Source: Hyphomicrobiales bacterium
Lineage (GTDB): Bacteria; Pseudomonadota; Alphaproteobacteria; Rhizobiales; Rhizobiaceae
Length of the DNA: 64,000 nt
Direction: 5' to 3'
Assembly: GCA_900473045.1 (NCBI GenBank)
Contig: UCKS01000045.1
Coordinates: 45,536 to 109,535, forward strand
Position numbers and translations under genes: made by a program. Below the pieces are notes generated by a model. That model was not told the origin of the DNA and searched no databases. It saw only the letters and a program-made list of their open reading frames with translations. Every line of letters begins with the position of its first letter. The stretch's first letter is position 1. Shown in pieces: positions 27,201 to 35,286 of the stretch.

Positions 27201-27698
27201 ATGATCTATGTTCACAAAATCATCGCCTCGCCCGTCGGCAGACTTGAGCTGGTTGCCCGGGGCGAAGGCTTGGCTGCCATTCTCTGGGAGAACGATGATC
27301 CCAAGCGGGTACGGCTCGGCGAAAGGGCGGAGCGCCCAGATCATCCCGTTCTGCTTGAAACGGAACGGCAGCTGGGAGAATATTTCGCAGGCGTCAGGAC
27401 AGACTTTACCGTCCCGCTTGATCTGGCCGGCACAGAATTCCAGAAGGCGGTTTGGCAAGCGCTGCTGACGATCCCTTTCGGTGAAACCCGGACCTATGCC
27501 GGCATTGCCCGGCAGATCGGCCATCCCAGGGCATACCGGGCGATGGGGGCCGCCAATGGCCGGAACCCGGTGTCGATCATCGTGCCCTGCCACCGCGCCA
27601 TCGGGACGGATGGCCGGCTGCACGGCTTTGCCGGTGGTCTGGATGCCAAGCGGTATCTGCTGGCGCTGGAAAGCAACCGGCTGAAGGCGGCGGCGTGA
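27201..27698 (+). CDS. ogt: Methylated-DNA-protein-cysteine methyltransferase (first of two)
   Basis: A 165 aa O6-alkylguanine-DNA alkyltransferase that transfers the alkyl group to its own cysteine. The DNA-binding part has FQKAVWQALLTIPFGETRTY and RAMGAANGRNP. The acceptor site is IVPCHRAIG with the active cysteine near residue 131. Start ATG 27201 (MIYVHKIIASPVG) gives the usual N-terminus. A second alkyltransferase gene follows after 59 bases. Confidence 0.92.
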   Translation: MIYVHKIIASPVGRLELVARGEGLAAILWENDDPKRVRLGERAERPDHPVLLETERQLGEYFAGVRTDFTVPLDLAGTEFQKAVWQALLTIPFGETRTYAGIARQIGHPRAYRAMGAANGRNPVSIIVPCHRAIGTDGRLHGFAGGLDAKRYLLALESNRLKAAA

Positions 27699-27757
27699 CG
27701 AGCGGCACAGTATTTTTGACCCTGCTGCCTTGCGCGGGGAACGGAAGGAACGGAACG

Positions 27758-28321
27758 ATGGCAGAGAAAGCACAGACCTACCACATCTTCGAAACGGCCG
27801 GCGGCTATTGCGGTATCGCCTGGAACGATATCGGCATCACCCGGTTCCAGCTGCCGGCGCAAAGCGCAGACGCCACCGAGCGCAACGTACTGCGCCGCGT
27901 GCCAGGCGCCGACCCCGGTGCGCCGACGCTAGCCATCAGTGCGGTCATCACCGCAGTCCGGCGTTACTTTGACGGCGAGGTCATCGATTTTTCAGATGTG
28001 GCCCTCGACCTCGACAGCCAGGACGAATTTTTCCGGCAGATCTACCATGCGCTGCGCCGCGTCGGCTGGGGCCATACGACCACCTATGGCAGTCTGGCCA
28101 AAGAGCTTGGTGCCGGGCCGCAAGCTGCCCGCGATGTCGGTCAGGCAATGGCCCAGAACCCGGTGCCCCTGATCATTCCGTGCCACCGGGTGCTTGCCGC
28201 CGGCGGCAAGGTCGGTGGCTTCTCCGCACCCGGCGGCGCAACCTCCAAGGTCCGCATGCTGGAACTGGAAGGCGTCCATGTCGGCACACCGGAACCGGCG
28301 CAGCAGTCGCTGCTGTTGTGA
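27758..28321 (+). CDS. Methylated-DNA-protein-cysteine methyltransferase (second of two)
   Basis: A 187 aa alkyltransferase distinct in sequence from its neighbour. TTYGSLAKELGAGPQAARDV, then VPLIIPCHRVLAAGGKVGGF with the acceptor cysteine, show an intact active site. The N-terminal domain (FETAGGYCGIAWNDIGITRF) is of the Ogt type. ATG 27758 follows GGAAGGAACGGAACG. The pair looks like neighbouring paralogues, not a recent duplication, because similarity outside the active-site region is low. Confidence 0.9.
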   Translation: MAEKAQTYHIFETAGGYCGIAWNDIGITRFQLPAQSADATERNVLRRVPGADPGAPTLAISAVITAVRRYFDGEVIDFSDVALDLDSQDEFFRQIYHALRRVGWGHTTTYGSLAKELGAGPQAARDVGQAMAQNPVPLIIPCHRVLAAGGKVGGFSAPGGATSKVRMLELEGVHVGTPEPAQQSLLL

Positions 28322-28633
28322 GCGGTCGCATTCATCGCTGGAAATGCGTTTTGCCGCCCATGCACCGGCGGCAAGTCTTCGCTGGTCATGGGCTGAAAAG
28401 CCAAAGGCCACGGCGCCTGAAATTCCGGGCCCCGCGCCTGCCCGCTGCCGCCGTCAGACGCGCGCCAAGCCTGCCTGCGCCTGGCCCGGCAGCGTCCGGA
28501 TCGGGGATAGACCAGGCAAACCCGAGCCCCATGCAGGCGGCGCGCATCGAGGCGGACTTATGATTGACGGTCAGGCGCTGTTCATCAGCGCAGACAACAA
28601 TGGCCGCGACACTCTGCGGGAACCTGTTCAGGA
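28322..28633. other. Non-coding or decayed DNA at the left edge of the accessory island
   Basis: About 310 bases after the second alkyltransferase gene carry only overlapping GC-rich open frames with no recognisable family on either strand. The next recognisable sequence is an agmatine deiminase relic. This appears to be degraded sequence. Confidence 0.4.
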
Positions 28634-28717
28634 CGTGAGATCATCCAGTTGAACATTGACGGCATCGCCGCCGGCGGTGGTGGAATTCACTGCACGACAC
28701 AACAGCAGCCCGCTTGA
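28634..28717 (+). pseudogene. C-terminal relic of an agmatine deiminase
   Basis: Codons 28637-28714 encode a 26-residue tail with IIQLNIDGIAAGGGGIHC followed by TTQQQPA and a stop. This is the conserved end of peptidyl-arginine-deiminase-type agmatine deiminases, including the active-site cysteine. The sequence upstream (CGGGAACCTGTTCAGGAC) still resembles the family but in a broken frame. The rest of the gene is absent. Agmatine deiminase converts agmatine to N-carbamoylputrescine; this copy cannot. Confidence 0.8.
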
Positions 28718-28886
28718 AAATGTCCGGCTCCGTGGCATATCGCGAACGGGTGCAGGTTGACCGCTACGCGCTTCGTGAGGAGCACGTAGCGTATCGGCAG
28801 ATGATGAACCGATGGGAATTGGCAAACTGGCCTCGACGCTCGCTGCCAGTCTGCCGCTTTACCCAGAGATTTCCGCTCCCTCCCCT

Positions 28887-29372
28887 TCAGGTCAGGACAA
28901 CGATCTTCCCGCCGGCCATGTTCGTCTCCATCGTGCGATGAGCTTCGACTATGTCGTCAAGCTTGAATACGCGGCCAATGTTGATGCGAAGGATGCCCGC
29001 CGCGACCTGATCGGCCAGCGACTGCAACGGGGTTCGCATGAAATCCTCCGACCCGCCTGCATAGGTGGTCAGCGACACCGCCGTCGGGATGGCGTCCATC
29101 GGGCTGAAATGATCAAACGACCATTGGTCGCCGACCATTCCCGTCATACAGACAACGCCATGTGGGCGGGTGGCGCGCAACGAGTCCCTCAAAGTCGTCG
29201 TACCCACCAGTTCGAGTACCTTGTTGACGCCATTTGGGCAGATTTCGCGGACCTGTCCCGCGATGTCGCCGCTGTCGATCAACACCTGGTCGGCGCCGTT
29301 CTCGCGCAGTAAGCGTTCGCGGGCAGGATTGCGCGTCGAAGCGGCGCCAGAGGTGCAGCGCGTCGCTCAATG
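28887..29372 (-). pseudogene. C-terminal fragment of a zinc-type quinone oxidoreductase
   Basis: The minus strand encodes ARERLLRENGADQVLIDSG, then ICPNGVNKVLELVG, RPHGVVCMTGMVG and a normal C-terminus HRTMETNMAGGKIVVLT. This is the second half of an NADPH:quinone reductase-like MDR protein. The frame is closed by a stop about 29375, and the N-terminal catalytic domain and the GxxGxxG loop are missing. It is a 5'-truncated relic of about 160 codons. Confidence 0.8.
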
Positions 29373-29525
29373 CGTGCGTAGCGTCCCGTTCAGCCTGCGT
29401 CGCTTCCACACTTGAAACTTGCCAGTGTCCATGTTAACTTTGGAGCATCAAGTCGATCCGCAACCTGACATGCCACCGAGCATCAGGCGCAAGATCTCTA
29501 CCGTGTTTGGTATCGAGGATCTTGC

Positions 29526-30467
29526 ATGCGCACTGAAATCCAACCTGTCTTTCTGCTGACCGCAGTGCCCCCCTCAAAAAGGGAGGGGTCCAGTCCGACG
29601 GGGCTTGTCGGTCGGCACCTCGCCGGCCAGTTGCTCGACTGCGGCGTGTCGGTTCGCGTGCTCGCCGAAACCGGGCAGCTGGAAGGCTGGCCGCCGGGAG
29701 CCGAGATCGTTCGCGGATCAATTTCGAGTCCGCAGGACGCCGCGGCGGCCTTCGCCGGCGTCGCAAGGGTTTTCCTGGCCGGCGCAGAACCAGGATCGGC
29801 GAAGGAGGTCGTCGAGGCCGCCGCCGCCGCGGGCGTCGAGCGGATAGTCGTGCTGTCGTCGCACGGCCCCGAGTACGAAGTGAAGTTTCCGCCCGAAACG
29901 TGGTTCTGGCTCGCCGTCGAGAAGGCTGTCGAGACCAGCGGCGTAGCGTGGACGCATATCCGACCATCAGCCGTCATGGGGGCGTGCCTTGAAGGAACCT
30001 ATCCAGCGACGGGCTCGGACTGGGCGTTTTCAATCCGTCGCGAGGGCGTCGTGCGCGAGCCGCTGCTGGATAGCGGCTACTACCCCTTCATTCATGAGGC
30101 GGACCTTGCCGCCGTCGCGGCCGTCGCCTTGCTCCAGGACGGCTATACCGGGCGGGTTCTGGAAGCTGTCGGGCTTCCTATCAGCACGCGATCGCGGGTC
30201 GCGGCCATCGAGGACGCCATCGGCCGCAAGGTCGCGACGCAGGAGCTCACGGCCAACCAGGGCCGCGACGCCTGGCGCCGGCTGGGTTGGCCAAGCGGCG
30301 GCATCCAGGTGACGCTCTATGGGCTGAAGGCCTATGCCTCTCAGCTGAACGAGCTGACCGAGTGGACCTTGGCGCAGGAGCCGTCTGTGGAGGCATTGAT
30401 CGGTCGCCGCCCCATCAGCTTCGAGCAATGGGCTCGCGAGCACATCGACGTCTACGCCCTGGATTAG
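29526..30467 (+). CDS. NmrA-like NAD(P)-binding protein with interrupted cofactor loop
   Basis: A 313 aa atypical SDR of the NmrA/NAD(P)H-binding type. Supporting segments are GLVGRHLAGQLLDCGVSVRV, VERIVVLSSHGPEYEVKFPP, WTHIRPSAVMG and the C-terminal DUF-like tail. The glycine loop should read like LLTGATGLVGRHL. Here LLT is followed by AVPPSKREGSSP and only then TGLVGRHL. The extra codons fall on a CCCCCCTC / GAGGGG palindrome at 29569-29586, so about ten residues have been inserted. NAD(P) binding may be impaired. It lies in a decayed island. Confidence 0.7.
   Translation: MRTEIQPVFLLTAVPPSKREGSSPTGLVGRHLAGQLLDCGVSVRVLAETGQLEGWPPGAEIVRGSISSPQDAAAAFAGVARVFLAGAEPGSAKEVVEAAAAAGVERIVVLSSHGPEYEVKFPPETWFWLAVEKAVETSGVAWTHIRPSAVMGACLEGTYPATGSDWAFSIRREGVVREPLLDSGYYPFIHEADLAAVAAVALLQDGYTGRVLEAVGLPISTRSRVAAIEDAIGRKVATQELTANQGRDAWRRLGWPSGGIQVTLYGLKAYASQLNELTEWTLAQEPSVEALIGRRPISFEQWAREHIDVYALD
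29569..29590. repeat. Short palindromic insert in the NmrA-like gene
   Basis: CCCCCCTCAAAAAGGGAGGGG is a small inverted repeat resembling the CCCCCTCAAGGGGGG core of the elements at 40447-40494 and 40571-40619. It falls exactly where the Rossmann glycine loop is interrupted. Confidence 0.5.
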
Positions 30468-30613
30468 AGCGATCCGCGTAGCGGCGTTTGAGCGCGACCT
30501 GAGCGATGCCTACGTCAAACGGCTTCTAGCTAAAACGTTTTGCAGTTTTCCTGATTCAGGATTCTCAAAGTTTGTGATTTATGATTCACTTGGCCCATGG
30601 AAGGAGAACGACC

Positions 30614-31137
30614 ATGGGCAAGCCGCATCCGATCGAGTTGCGTGCGCGTGTTGTTGCCTTTGTCGAGGAAGGCAATAGTGATCGGGAAGCCGCCCGGCAT
30701 TTCAGGGTTTCGCCTAGATTTGTGAACAATATGGTGATCCTGAAGCCAGCCTCCGGTGCCCTTGCTCCGGCCAGGCAGGGACATCTGGGTGACGGCAAAC
30801 TGACGGGACAAGCGGAATGGGTTCGTCAGCGATTGGCCGACAACGGCGATCTGACGCTGAACGAATTATGCGTCGAGTTGACGGCGCGTGGCGTCTCGGT
30901 CGATCGCTCGACGGTTAGCCGACTTTTGCATCGACTTGGGCTGAGCCATAAAAAAAAGCCTACAGGCCATCGAGCAATTGCGGCCGGAGATCGCCCGCGC
31001 CCGTGATCTGTGGATCAACCGGCGAAAACGGTTCTTCAACAAGGCATTGGCGCGGCTGATCTTTATCGACGAGACGTCGACCAACACCAAACTGACAAAG
31101 CGAACCGGATGGTCGCCAAGGGGAAAGCGGTACCGTC
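30614..31137 (+). pseudogene. IS630-type transposase, frameshifted and truncated
   Basis: The first frame (ATG 30614, Shine-Dalgarno AAGGAG) encodes a helix-turn-helix N-terminal half (ELRARVVAFVEEGNSDREAA, then STVSRLLHRLGLSHKKK). A run of eight A bases at 30950-30957 precedes a change to the +1 frame. That frame continues KSLQAIEQLRPEIARARDLW, then the DDE segment LIFIDETSTNTKLTKRTGW. Similarity stops after SPRGKRYR near 31135, so the third catalytic acid and the right end are missing. The left end probably lies near 30530-30580, though no inverted repeat pair can be shown. Confidence 0.8.
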
Positions 31138-31198
31138 AGCACAATTTCGAGAGGTCGTGGCAGAAAATTTCTTTTACCTTCAACGAGTTAAAGCAAAC

Positions 31199-31238
31199 AA
31201 AGTACCGTCACGAACCTCATTGATCGTGACGGTACTTT
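31199..31238. terminator. Perfect 15-bp hairpin between IS relic and guaA
   Basis: AAAGTACCGTCACGA pairs perfectly with TCGTGACGGTACTTT around a 10-base loop. On the minus strand it is followed by GTTTGCTTTAAC. It could be the guaA terminator, 165 bases downstream of the stop, or part of a mobile-element end. Nothing else in the 31224-31402 gap is recognisable. Confidence 0.5.
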
Positions 31239-31402
31239 CGAAAATACGGTTGAGCAATATCCCCGAGGTCCGTCAGCCGGGCCGTCGGTGCCAAACTCTA
31301 CCCACCGATAGCTGTCGGTCGTTGTCGGGGCGATTTATTTTTATTTTCAGTAACTTATGTCGTACCGTAGCGTGAATTCGGCGGCGTTCGGATTGTCCTG
31401 AA

Positions 31403-32965
31403 TCATTCCCACTCGATCGTACCCGGGGGCTTGCTCGTCACGTCGTAGACGACGCGGTTGATGCCGCGGACTTCGTTGATGATGCGGGTGGCGGCGCGGC
31501 CGAGGAAGTCCATGTCGTAGTGGTAGAAGTCGGCGGTCATGCCGTCGACCGAAGTGACGGCGCGAAGGGCGCAGACGAATTCGTAGGTACGGCCATCACC
31601 CATGACGCCGACGGTCTGGACCGGCAGCAGTACGGCAAACGCCTGCCAGATCGCGTCGTAGAGGCCAGCCTTGCGGATTTCGTCGAGATAGACGGCATCG
31701 GCTTCACGCAGGATTTCCAGCTTTTCGCGGGTGATGCCGCCCGGGCAGCGGATGGCAAGGCCCGGACCCGGGAACGGATGGCGGCCGATGAAGCTATCGG
31801 GCAGGCCGAGTTCCCTGCCGAGGATACGGACCTCGTCCTTGAACAGTTCGCGCAACGGCTCGACCAGCTGCATGTTCATGCGGGCCGGAAGGCCGCCGAC
31901 ATTGTGGTGCGACTTGATGGTGACTGACGGGCCGCCGGTGAAGGAAACGCTTTCGATGACATCCGGATAGAGCGTGCCCTGGGCAAGGAAGTCGGCACCG
32001 CCGAGCTTCTTGGCTTCGGCTTCGAAAACGTCGATGAACAGGCGGCCGATGGTCTTGCGCTTGGTTTCCGGATCGCTCTCGCCTTCCAGCGCATTGATGA
32101 ACATGTCCGACGCATCGACATGCACCAGGTGCAGGTTGTAGTGCTCCTTGAACATGGCGACGACATCGGCCGCCTCGTTCTTGCGCATCAGGCCATGGTC
32201 GACGAGGATGCAGGTCAGCTGGGAGCCGACCGCTTCATGGATCAGCAGGGCGGCAACGGAGCTATCGACACCGCCGGACAGGCCGCAGATGACGCGCTTG
32301 TCGCCGACCTGGGCGCGGATATTGGCAACGGCCTTGTCGCGATAGGCCGCCATTGACCAGTCGCCCTTGAGGCCAGCGATCTTGTGGACGAAATTGGCGA
32401 GCAGCTTGGCGCCATCGGGCGTGTGCACGACTTCCGGATGGAACTGCACGGCATAGAATTTCTTCGCTTCGTTGGCGATGAAGGCAAACGGCGCGTTCGG
32501 CGAGGTGGCGACAACTTCGAAGCCGGCTGGGATCGCGGTGACGCGGTCGCCATGGCTCATCCACACCTGATGGCGGGAGCCGACAGTCCAGATGCCGTCA
32601 AAGAGGGCGCATTCCTTGTCGATCTCGATGAAGGCGCGGCCGAATTCGCGGTGGTGACCGGCCTCGACCTTGCCGCCAAGCTGTTCGCACATGGTCTGCT
32701 GGCCGTAGCAGATGCCGAGGACCGGCACGCCGCTATCGAACACCAGCTGCGGTGCACGCGGCGAGCCGATATCGAGCGTCGAAGCCGGGCTGCCGGACAG
32801 GATGATGGCCTTCGGATTGAGGCGCTTGAAGCCTTCTTCCGCCGACTGGAAAGGCACGATCTCGCAATAGACGCCGGTCTCGCGCACGCGCCGCGCGATC
32901 AGCTGGGTGACCTGGCTGCCGAAATCGACGATGAGAACGGTATCGGGATGGACTGTCGCTGTCAT
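31403..32965 (-). CDS. guaA: GMP synthase (glutamine-hydrolysing)
   Basis: GuaA converts XMP to GMP with glutamine and ATP. The 520 aa protein has a class I glutamine amidotransferase domain (cysteine in [16 protein letters not shown], His-Glu in [12 protein letters not shown]), an ATP pyrophosphatase domain with the PP-loop [11 protein letters not shown], and the C-terminal dimerisation domain ending KPPGTIEWE. Start ATG 32965 ([14 protein letters not shown]). A small palindrome GCCTTTAAATAAAGGC lies in its leader at 33012-33027. The gene marks the right border of the decayed island. Confidence 0.97.
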   Translation of the reverse strand: MTATVHPDTVLIVDFGSQVTQLIARRVRETGVYCEIVPFQSAEEGFKRLNPKAIILSGSPASTLDIGSPRAPQLVFDSGVPVLGICYGQQTMCEQLGGKVEAGHHREFGRAFIEIDKECALFDGIWTVGSRHQVWMSHGDRVTAIPAGFEVVATSPNAPFAFIANEAKKFYAVQFHPEVVHTPDGAKLLANFVHKIAGLKGDWSMAAYRDKAVANIRAQVGDKRVICGLSGGVDSSVAALLIHEAVGSQLTCILVDHGLMRKNEAADVVAMFKEHYNLHLVHVDASDMFINALEGESDPETKRKTIGRLFIDVFEAEAKKLGGADFLAQGTLYPDVIESVSFTGGPSVTIKSHHNVGGLPARMNMQLVEPLRELFKDEVRILGRELGLPDSFIGRHPFPGPGLAIRCPGGITREKLEILREADAVYLDEIRKAGLYDAIWQAFAVLLPVQTVGVMGDGRTYEFVCALRAVTSVDGMTADFYHYDMDFLGRAATRIINEVRGINRVVYDVTSKPPGTIEWE

Positions 32966-33073
32966 GACGCGCTTCCGTTGGCTTGGCTTATTTGATGGGG
33001 AACTATGGGGAGCCTTTAAATAAAGGCGACCCCAAGCGCAACGATTACATTGCACCCGGACAATTTTGCGGCC

Positions 33074-33712
33074 TCAGACTGCGATTTCGCCGGTTTTGAC
33101 GGCCTTTTCCAGCGCATCGATGGCGCTCGCCAGCTTCTCGTCGATGACGTGCAGATATTCGGTCCAGTCGCCGATATGCTTGAGTTCGGCCTTGCCATCG
33201 GAAATGCCGCGCAGGCCGATCAACGGCAGGCCGAACGATTGGCAGGCCCGCAGCACAGCGAAGGTTTCCATCTCGACCATATCGGCGGCAATGGTCTCAT
33301 AGGCAGCGCCGGAAACGATGTTGGCGCCGGTCGAAAGGCTGGCTGTCTTCACTCCAGGAATCCGCAAGGGCAGATCGACGATCACCGGCAGATCGAGAAA
33401 CGGCGTTGCGCCCTTTTCAAAGCCGAGCGGCGAGGCATCCATATCGCGATAGGCAACCGAGGTGGCCTGATAGACTTCGGCCTGTTCCAGCCCCGCAGAG
33501 CCGGCCGAGCCGAGCGAGATGACGAGATCGGGCAGGCTGCCACGGCTGGCCAGTTCGGCCAGCGTCCGTGTCAGCGTCACCGCCGCCTCGACCGGCCCGA
33601 CGCCGGTCATCAGCGGCGAGATGCGCTCGCGCAGGTGCATGCCGTATTCCGCATCGACGGCCATGACGTAGAGCAGGCTGTTGCCCGCCACAGGCTTCAG
33701 TTCGAATGTCAT
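33074..33712 (-). CDS. 5'-methylthioadenosine/S-adenosylhomocysteine nucleosidase
   Basis: A 212 aa purine nucleoside phosphorylase-fold protein. Landmarks are AVDAEYGMHLRERISPLMTG, the glycine-rich VISLGSAGSAG, and the catalytic region VEMETFAVLRACQSFGLP with RGISDGKAE containing the acid. MTAN removes adenine from MTA and SAH in methionine salvage and methylation recycling. It overlaps the thioesterase gene by four bases (ATGA), so the two form an operon. Confidence 0.87.
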   Translation of the reverse strand: MTFELKPVAGNSLLYVMAVDAEYGMHLRERISPLMTGVGPVEAAVTLTRTLAELASRGSLPDLVISLGSAGSAGLEQAEVYQATSVAYRDMDASPLGFEKGATPFLDLPVIVDLPLRIPGVKTASLSTGANIVSGAAYETIAADMVEMETFAVLRACQSFGLPLIGLRGISDGKAELKHIGDWTEYLHVIDEKLASAIDALEKAVKTGEIAV

Positions 33713-34188
33713 CCTTCGATCCCCTCGCGTCCGCGGATCACCATCATCGTGCCGGTCATCGAGGCGATCAGCTTGGCCGGGCCGTCCTGCGAAATCGCAT
33801 AGCCGCGGCCGTCGGAAACGATGATCGTCGTGCCGGGTTTGGTGACTTCGCCGCGAAACAGGAAGCGTTCGCCCCGGCCAGGCGACATCAGGTTGACCTT
33901 GAATTCGATGGTGAGGATCGAGGCATCGGGATCGATCACCGAATAGGCGGCATAGGTCCCGGCGGCATCGAGTGCTGCCGAAATGATGCCGGCGTGCAGG
34001 AAACCATGCTGCTGAGTCAGCTTCTCGTCAAAGGGAAGCTCGATCTCGACCGACCCCTGCTCCACCCGCGTCAGCTCTGCGCCGATGGTCGCCATGGCGG
34101 CCTGACGATCGAAACTCTTGCGGATGCGCTCGCGAAATTCCACCGTATGCTCTCTATCGCTCGTGTTGCGGTGCGCAGACAGTTGCAT
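33709..34188 (-). CDS. PaaI-family hot-dog thioesterase
   Basis: A 159 aa hot-dog fold acyl-CoA thioesterase-like protein. The helix and catalytic region QQHGFLHAGIISAALDAAGT is typical of the PaaI group, followed by ILTIEFKVNLMSPGRGERFL. Substrate acyl-CoA is unknown. Stop and start overlap with the downstream MTAN gene. Confidence 0.88.
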   Translation of the reverse strand: MQLSAHRNTSDREHTVEFRERIRKSFDRQAAMATIGAELTRVEQGSVEIELPFDEKLTQQHGFLHAGIISAALDAAGTYAAYSVIDPDASILTIEFKVNLMSPGRGERFLFRGEVTKPGTTIIVSDGRGYAISQDGPAKLIASMTGTMMVIRGREGIEG

Positions 34189-34210
34189 GGCGGAAAAACA
34201 AGGACAAGCC

Positions 34211-34663
34211 TCAATTCATGAGGAAAATCGATGTGTTGAGCAATGTGGCGAAGGCGACCCAGGCGAGATAGGGCACAAACAGCAGCGCCGACAGGATATC
34301 CTGTTTACGGCTCACGACGATGAAGCCGACGATCGAGATCAGCAGCGCGATGATCACGATCAGCGCCATGGCAATCTCGCGAAATCCGAAGAACAGCGGC
34401 GACCAGGCGAAATTGAAAATCATCTGCGCCACCCAGAACCGCATCGCCGTGGTGTCGCGATGGTCGAGGAAGGTGCGGGCGCCGGTAAAACCGATCATAA
34501 CATACAGGATCGACCAAACCGGTGCGAAAATCCAGTTGGGCGGATTGAAGGATGGCTTGACCAGCGATTGATACCATTCGCCGGGAATATTGTTGATGCC
34601 GATCAAAAGGCCGCAGCCGAGAACGGCGGCAATGAAGAGGATATGGATCAGGATACGGTTCAT
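34211..34663 (-). CDS. TspO/MBR family tryptophan-rich membrane protein
   Basis: A 150 aa membrane protein with five hydrophobic helices. The signature WYQSLVKPSFNPPNWIFAPV and YVMIGFTGARTF is diagnostic of TspO, which binds porphyrins and modulates tetrapyrrole export and stress responses. It lies upstream of the thioesterase gene on the same strand with a 22-base gap. Confidence 0.93.
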   Translation of the reverse strand: MNRILIHILFIAAVLGCGLLIGINNIPGEWYQSLVKPSFNPPNWIFAPVWSILYVMIGFTGARTFLDHRDTTAMRFWVAQMIFNFAWSPLFFGFREIAMALIVIIALLISIVGFIVVSRKQDILSALLFVPYLAWVAFATLLNTSIFLMN

Positions 34664-34746
34664 GCGGCCGAGATAGGGCGATCGTGTGCGGAGCGCCAGA
34701 TGGACCGGGCTTTTAATTTGCCGCCGCTGATCCCACTATCAGCGTC

Positions 34747-35286
34747 ATGAGCGACCAAGGACCTTTCGAGATCAGGCCGGGCACGGGCGATGATCTGTTC
34801 ATGATTGCCGGGGTGCTGGTCGATACATGGCGGTCGACCTTTCGCGGCCTGCTGGCAGACGATTTTCTGAACCGCATGTCCCGCGAGGAACAGGCCGTGC
34901 GCCATGCCCGCAGGATGGGCGCTGCGGGTGTCTGCTACCTCGTCGCACTCGAACCTTCGACCCGTGAAATCATCGGCTTTGCCAATTTCGGGCCGGGTCG
35001 CGGCACGGTGCCTGACGATATCCATGAGATCTATGCGCTCTATGTCCGGTCTGAACATCAGGGACTTGGAATCGGCACGGCGCTTGTCTGTTCAGCTGCA
35101 AGGCATTGCGCGGAGCACGGGGCAAAATCGCTGTTTGCCTGGGTTTTGGCTGGCAATCCCAACCGGAAATTCTACGAGCAACTGGGCGCAAAAGCGGTTG
35201 AAACAACCAGTATCGAGCTGGGCAATCGGAGCTACGAACAGATTGCCTATCTCTGGGAGGAGATGACGCCTCTCCTAACGCGCTGA
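34747..35286 (+). CDS. GNAT family N-acetyltransferase
   Basis: A 179 aa acetyltransferase. The acetyl-CoA pyrophosphate loop is RSEHQGLGIGTALV near residue 105, followed by AWVLAGNPNRKFYEQLGAKA, a typical end of the fold. The substrate is unknown. Its last 40 bases overlap the convergent DUF1513 gene. It is divergent from tspO. Confidence 0.9.
   Translation: MSDQGPFEIRPGTGDDLFMIAGVLVDTWRSTFRGLLADDFLNRMSREEQAVRHARRMGAAGVCYLVALEPSTREIIGFANFGPGRGTVPDDIHEIYALYVRSEHQGLGIGTALVCSAARHCAEHGAKSLFAWVLAGNPNRKFYEQLGAKAVETTSIELGNRSYEQIAYLWEEMTPLLTR

Noticed and set aside
29434..29967. A 177-codon minus-strand open frame opposite the NmrA-like gene
   Set aside because: It is Arg/Pro-rich with no family resemblance and mirrors a real gene; typical of GC-rich antisense frames.
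33012..33027. GCCTTTAAATAAAGGC in the guaA leader as a purine riboswitch
   Set aside because: It is only a small hairpin; no conserved purine-aptamer core was seen.
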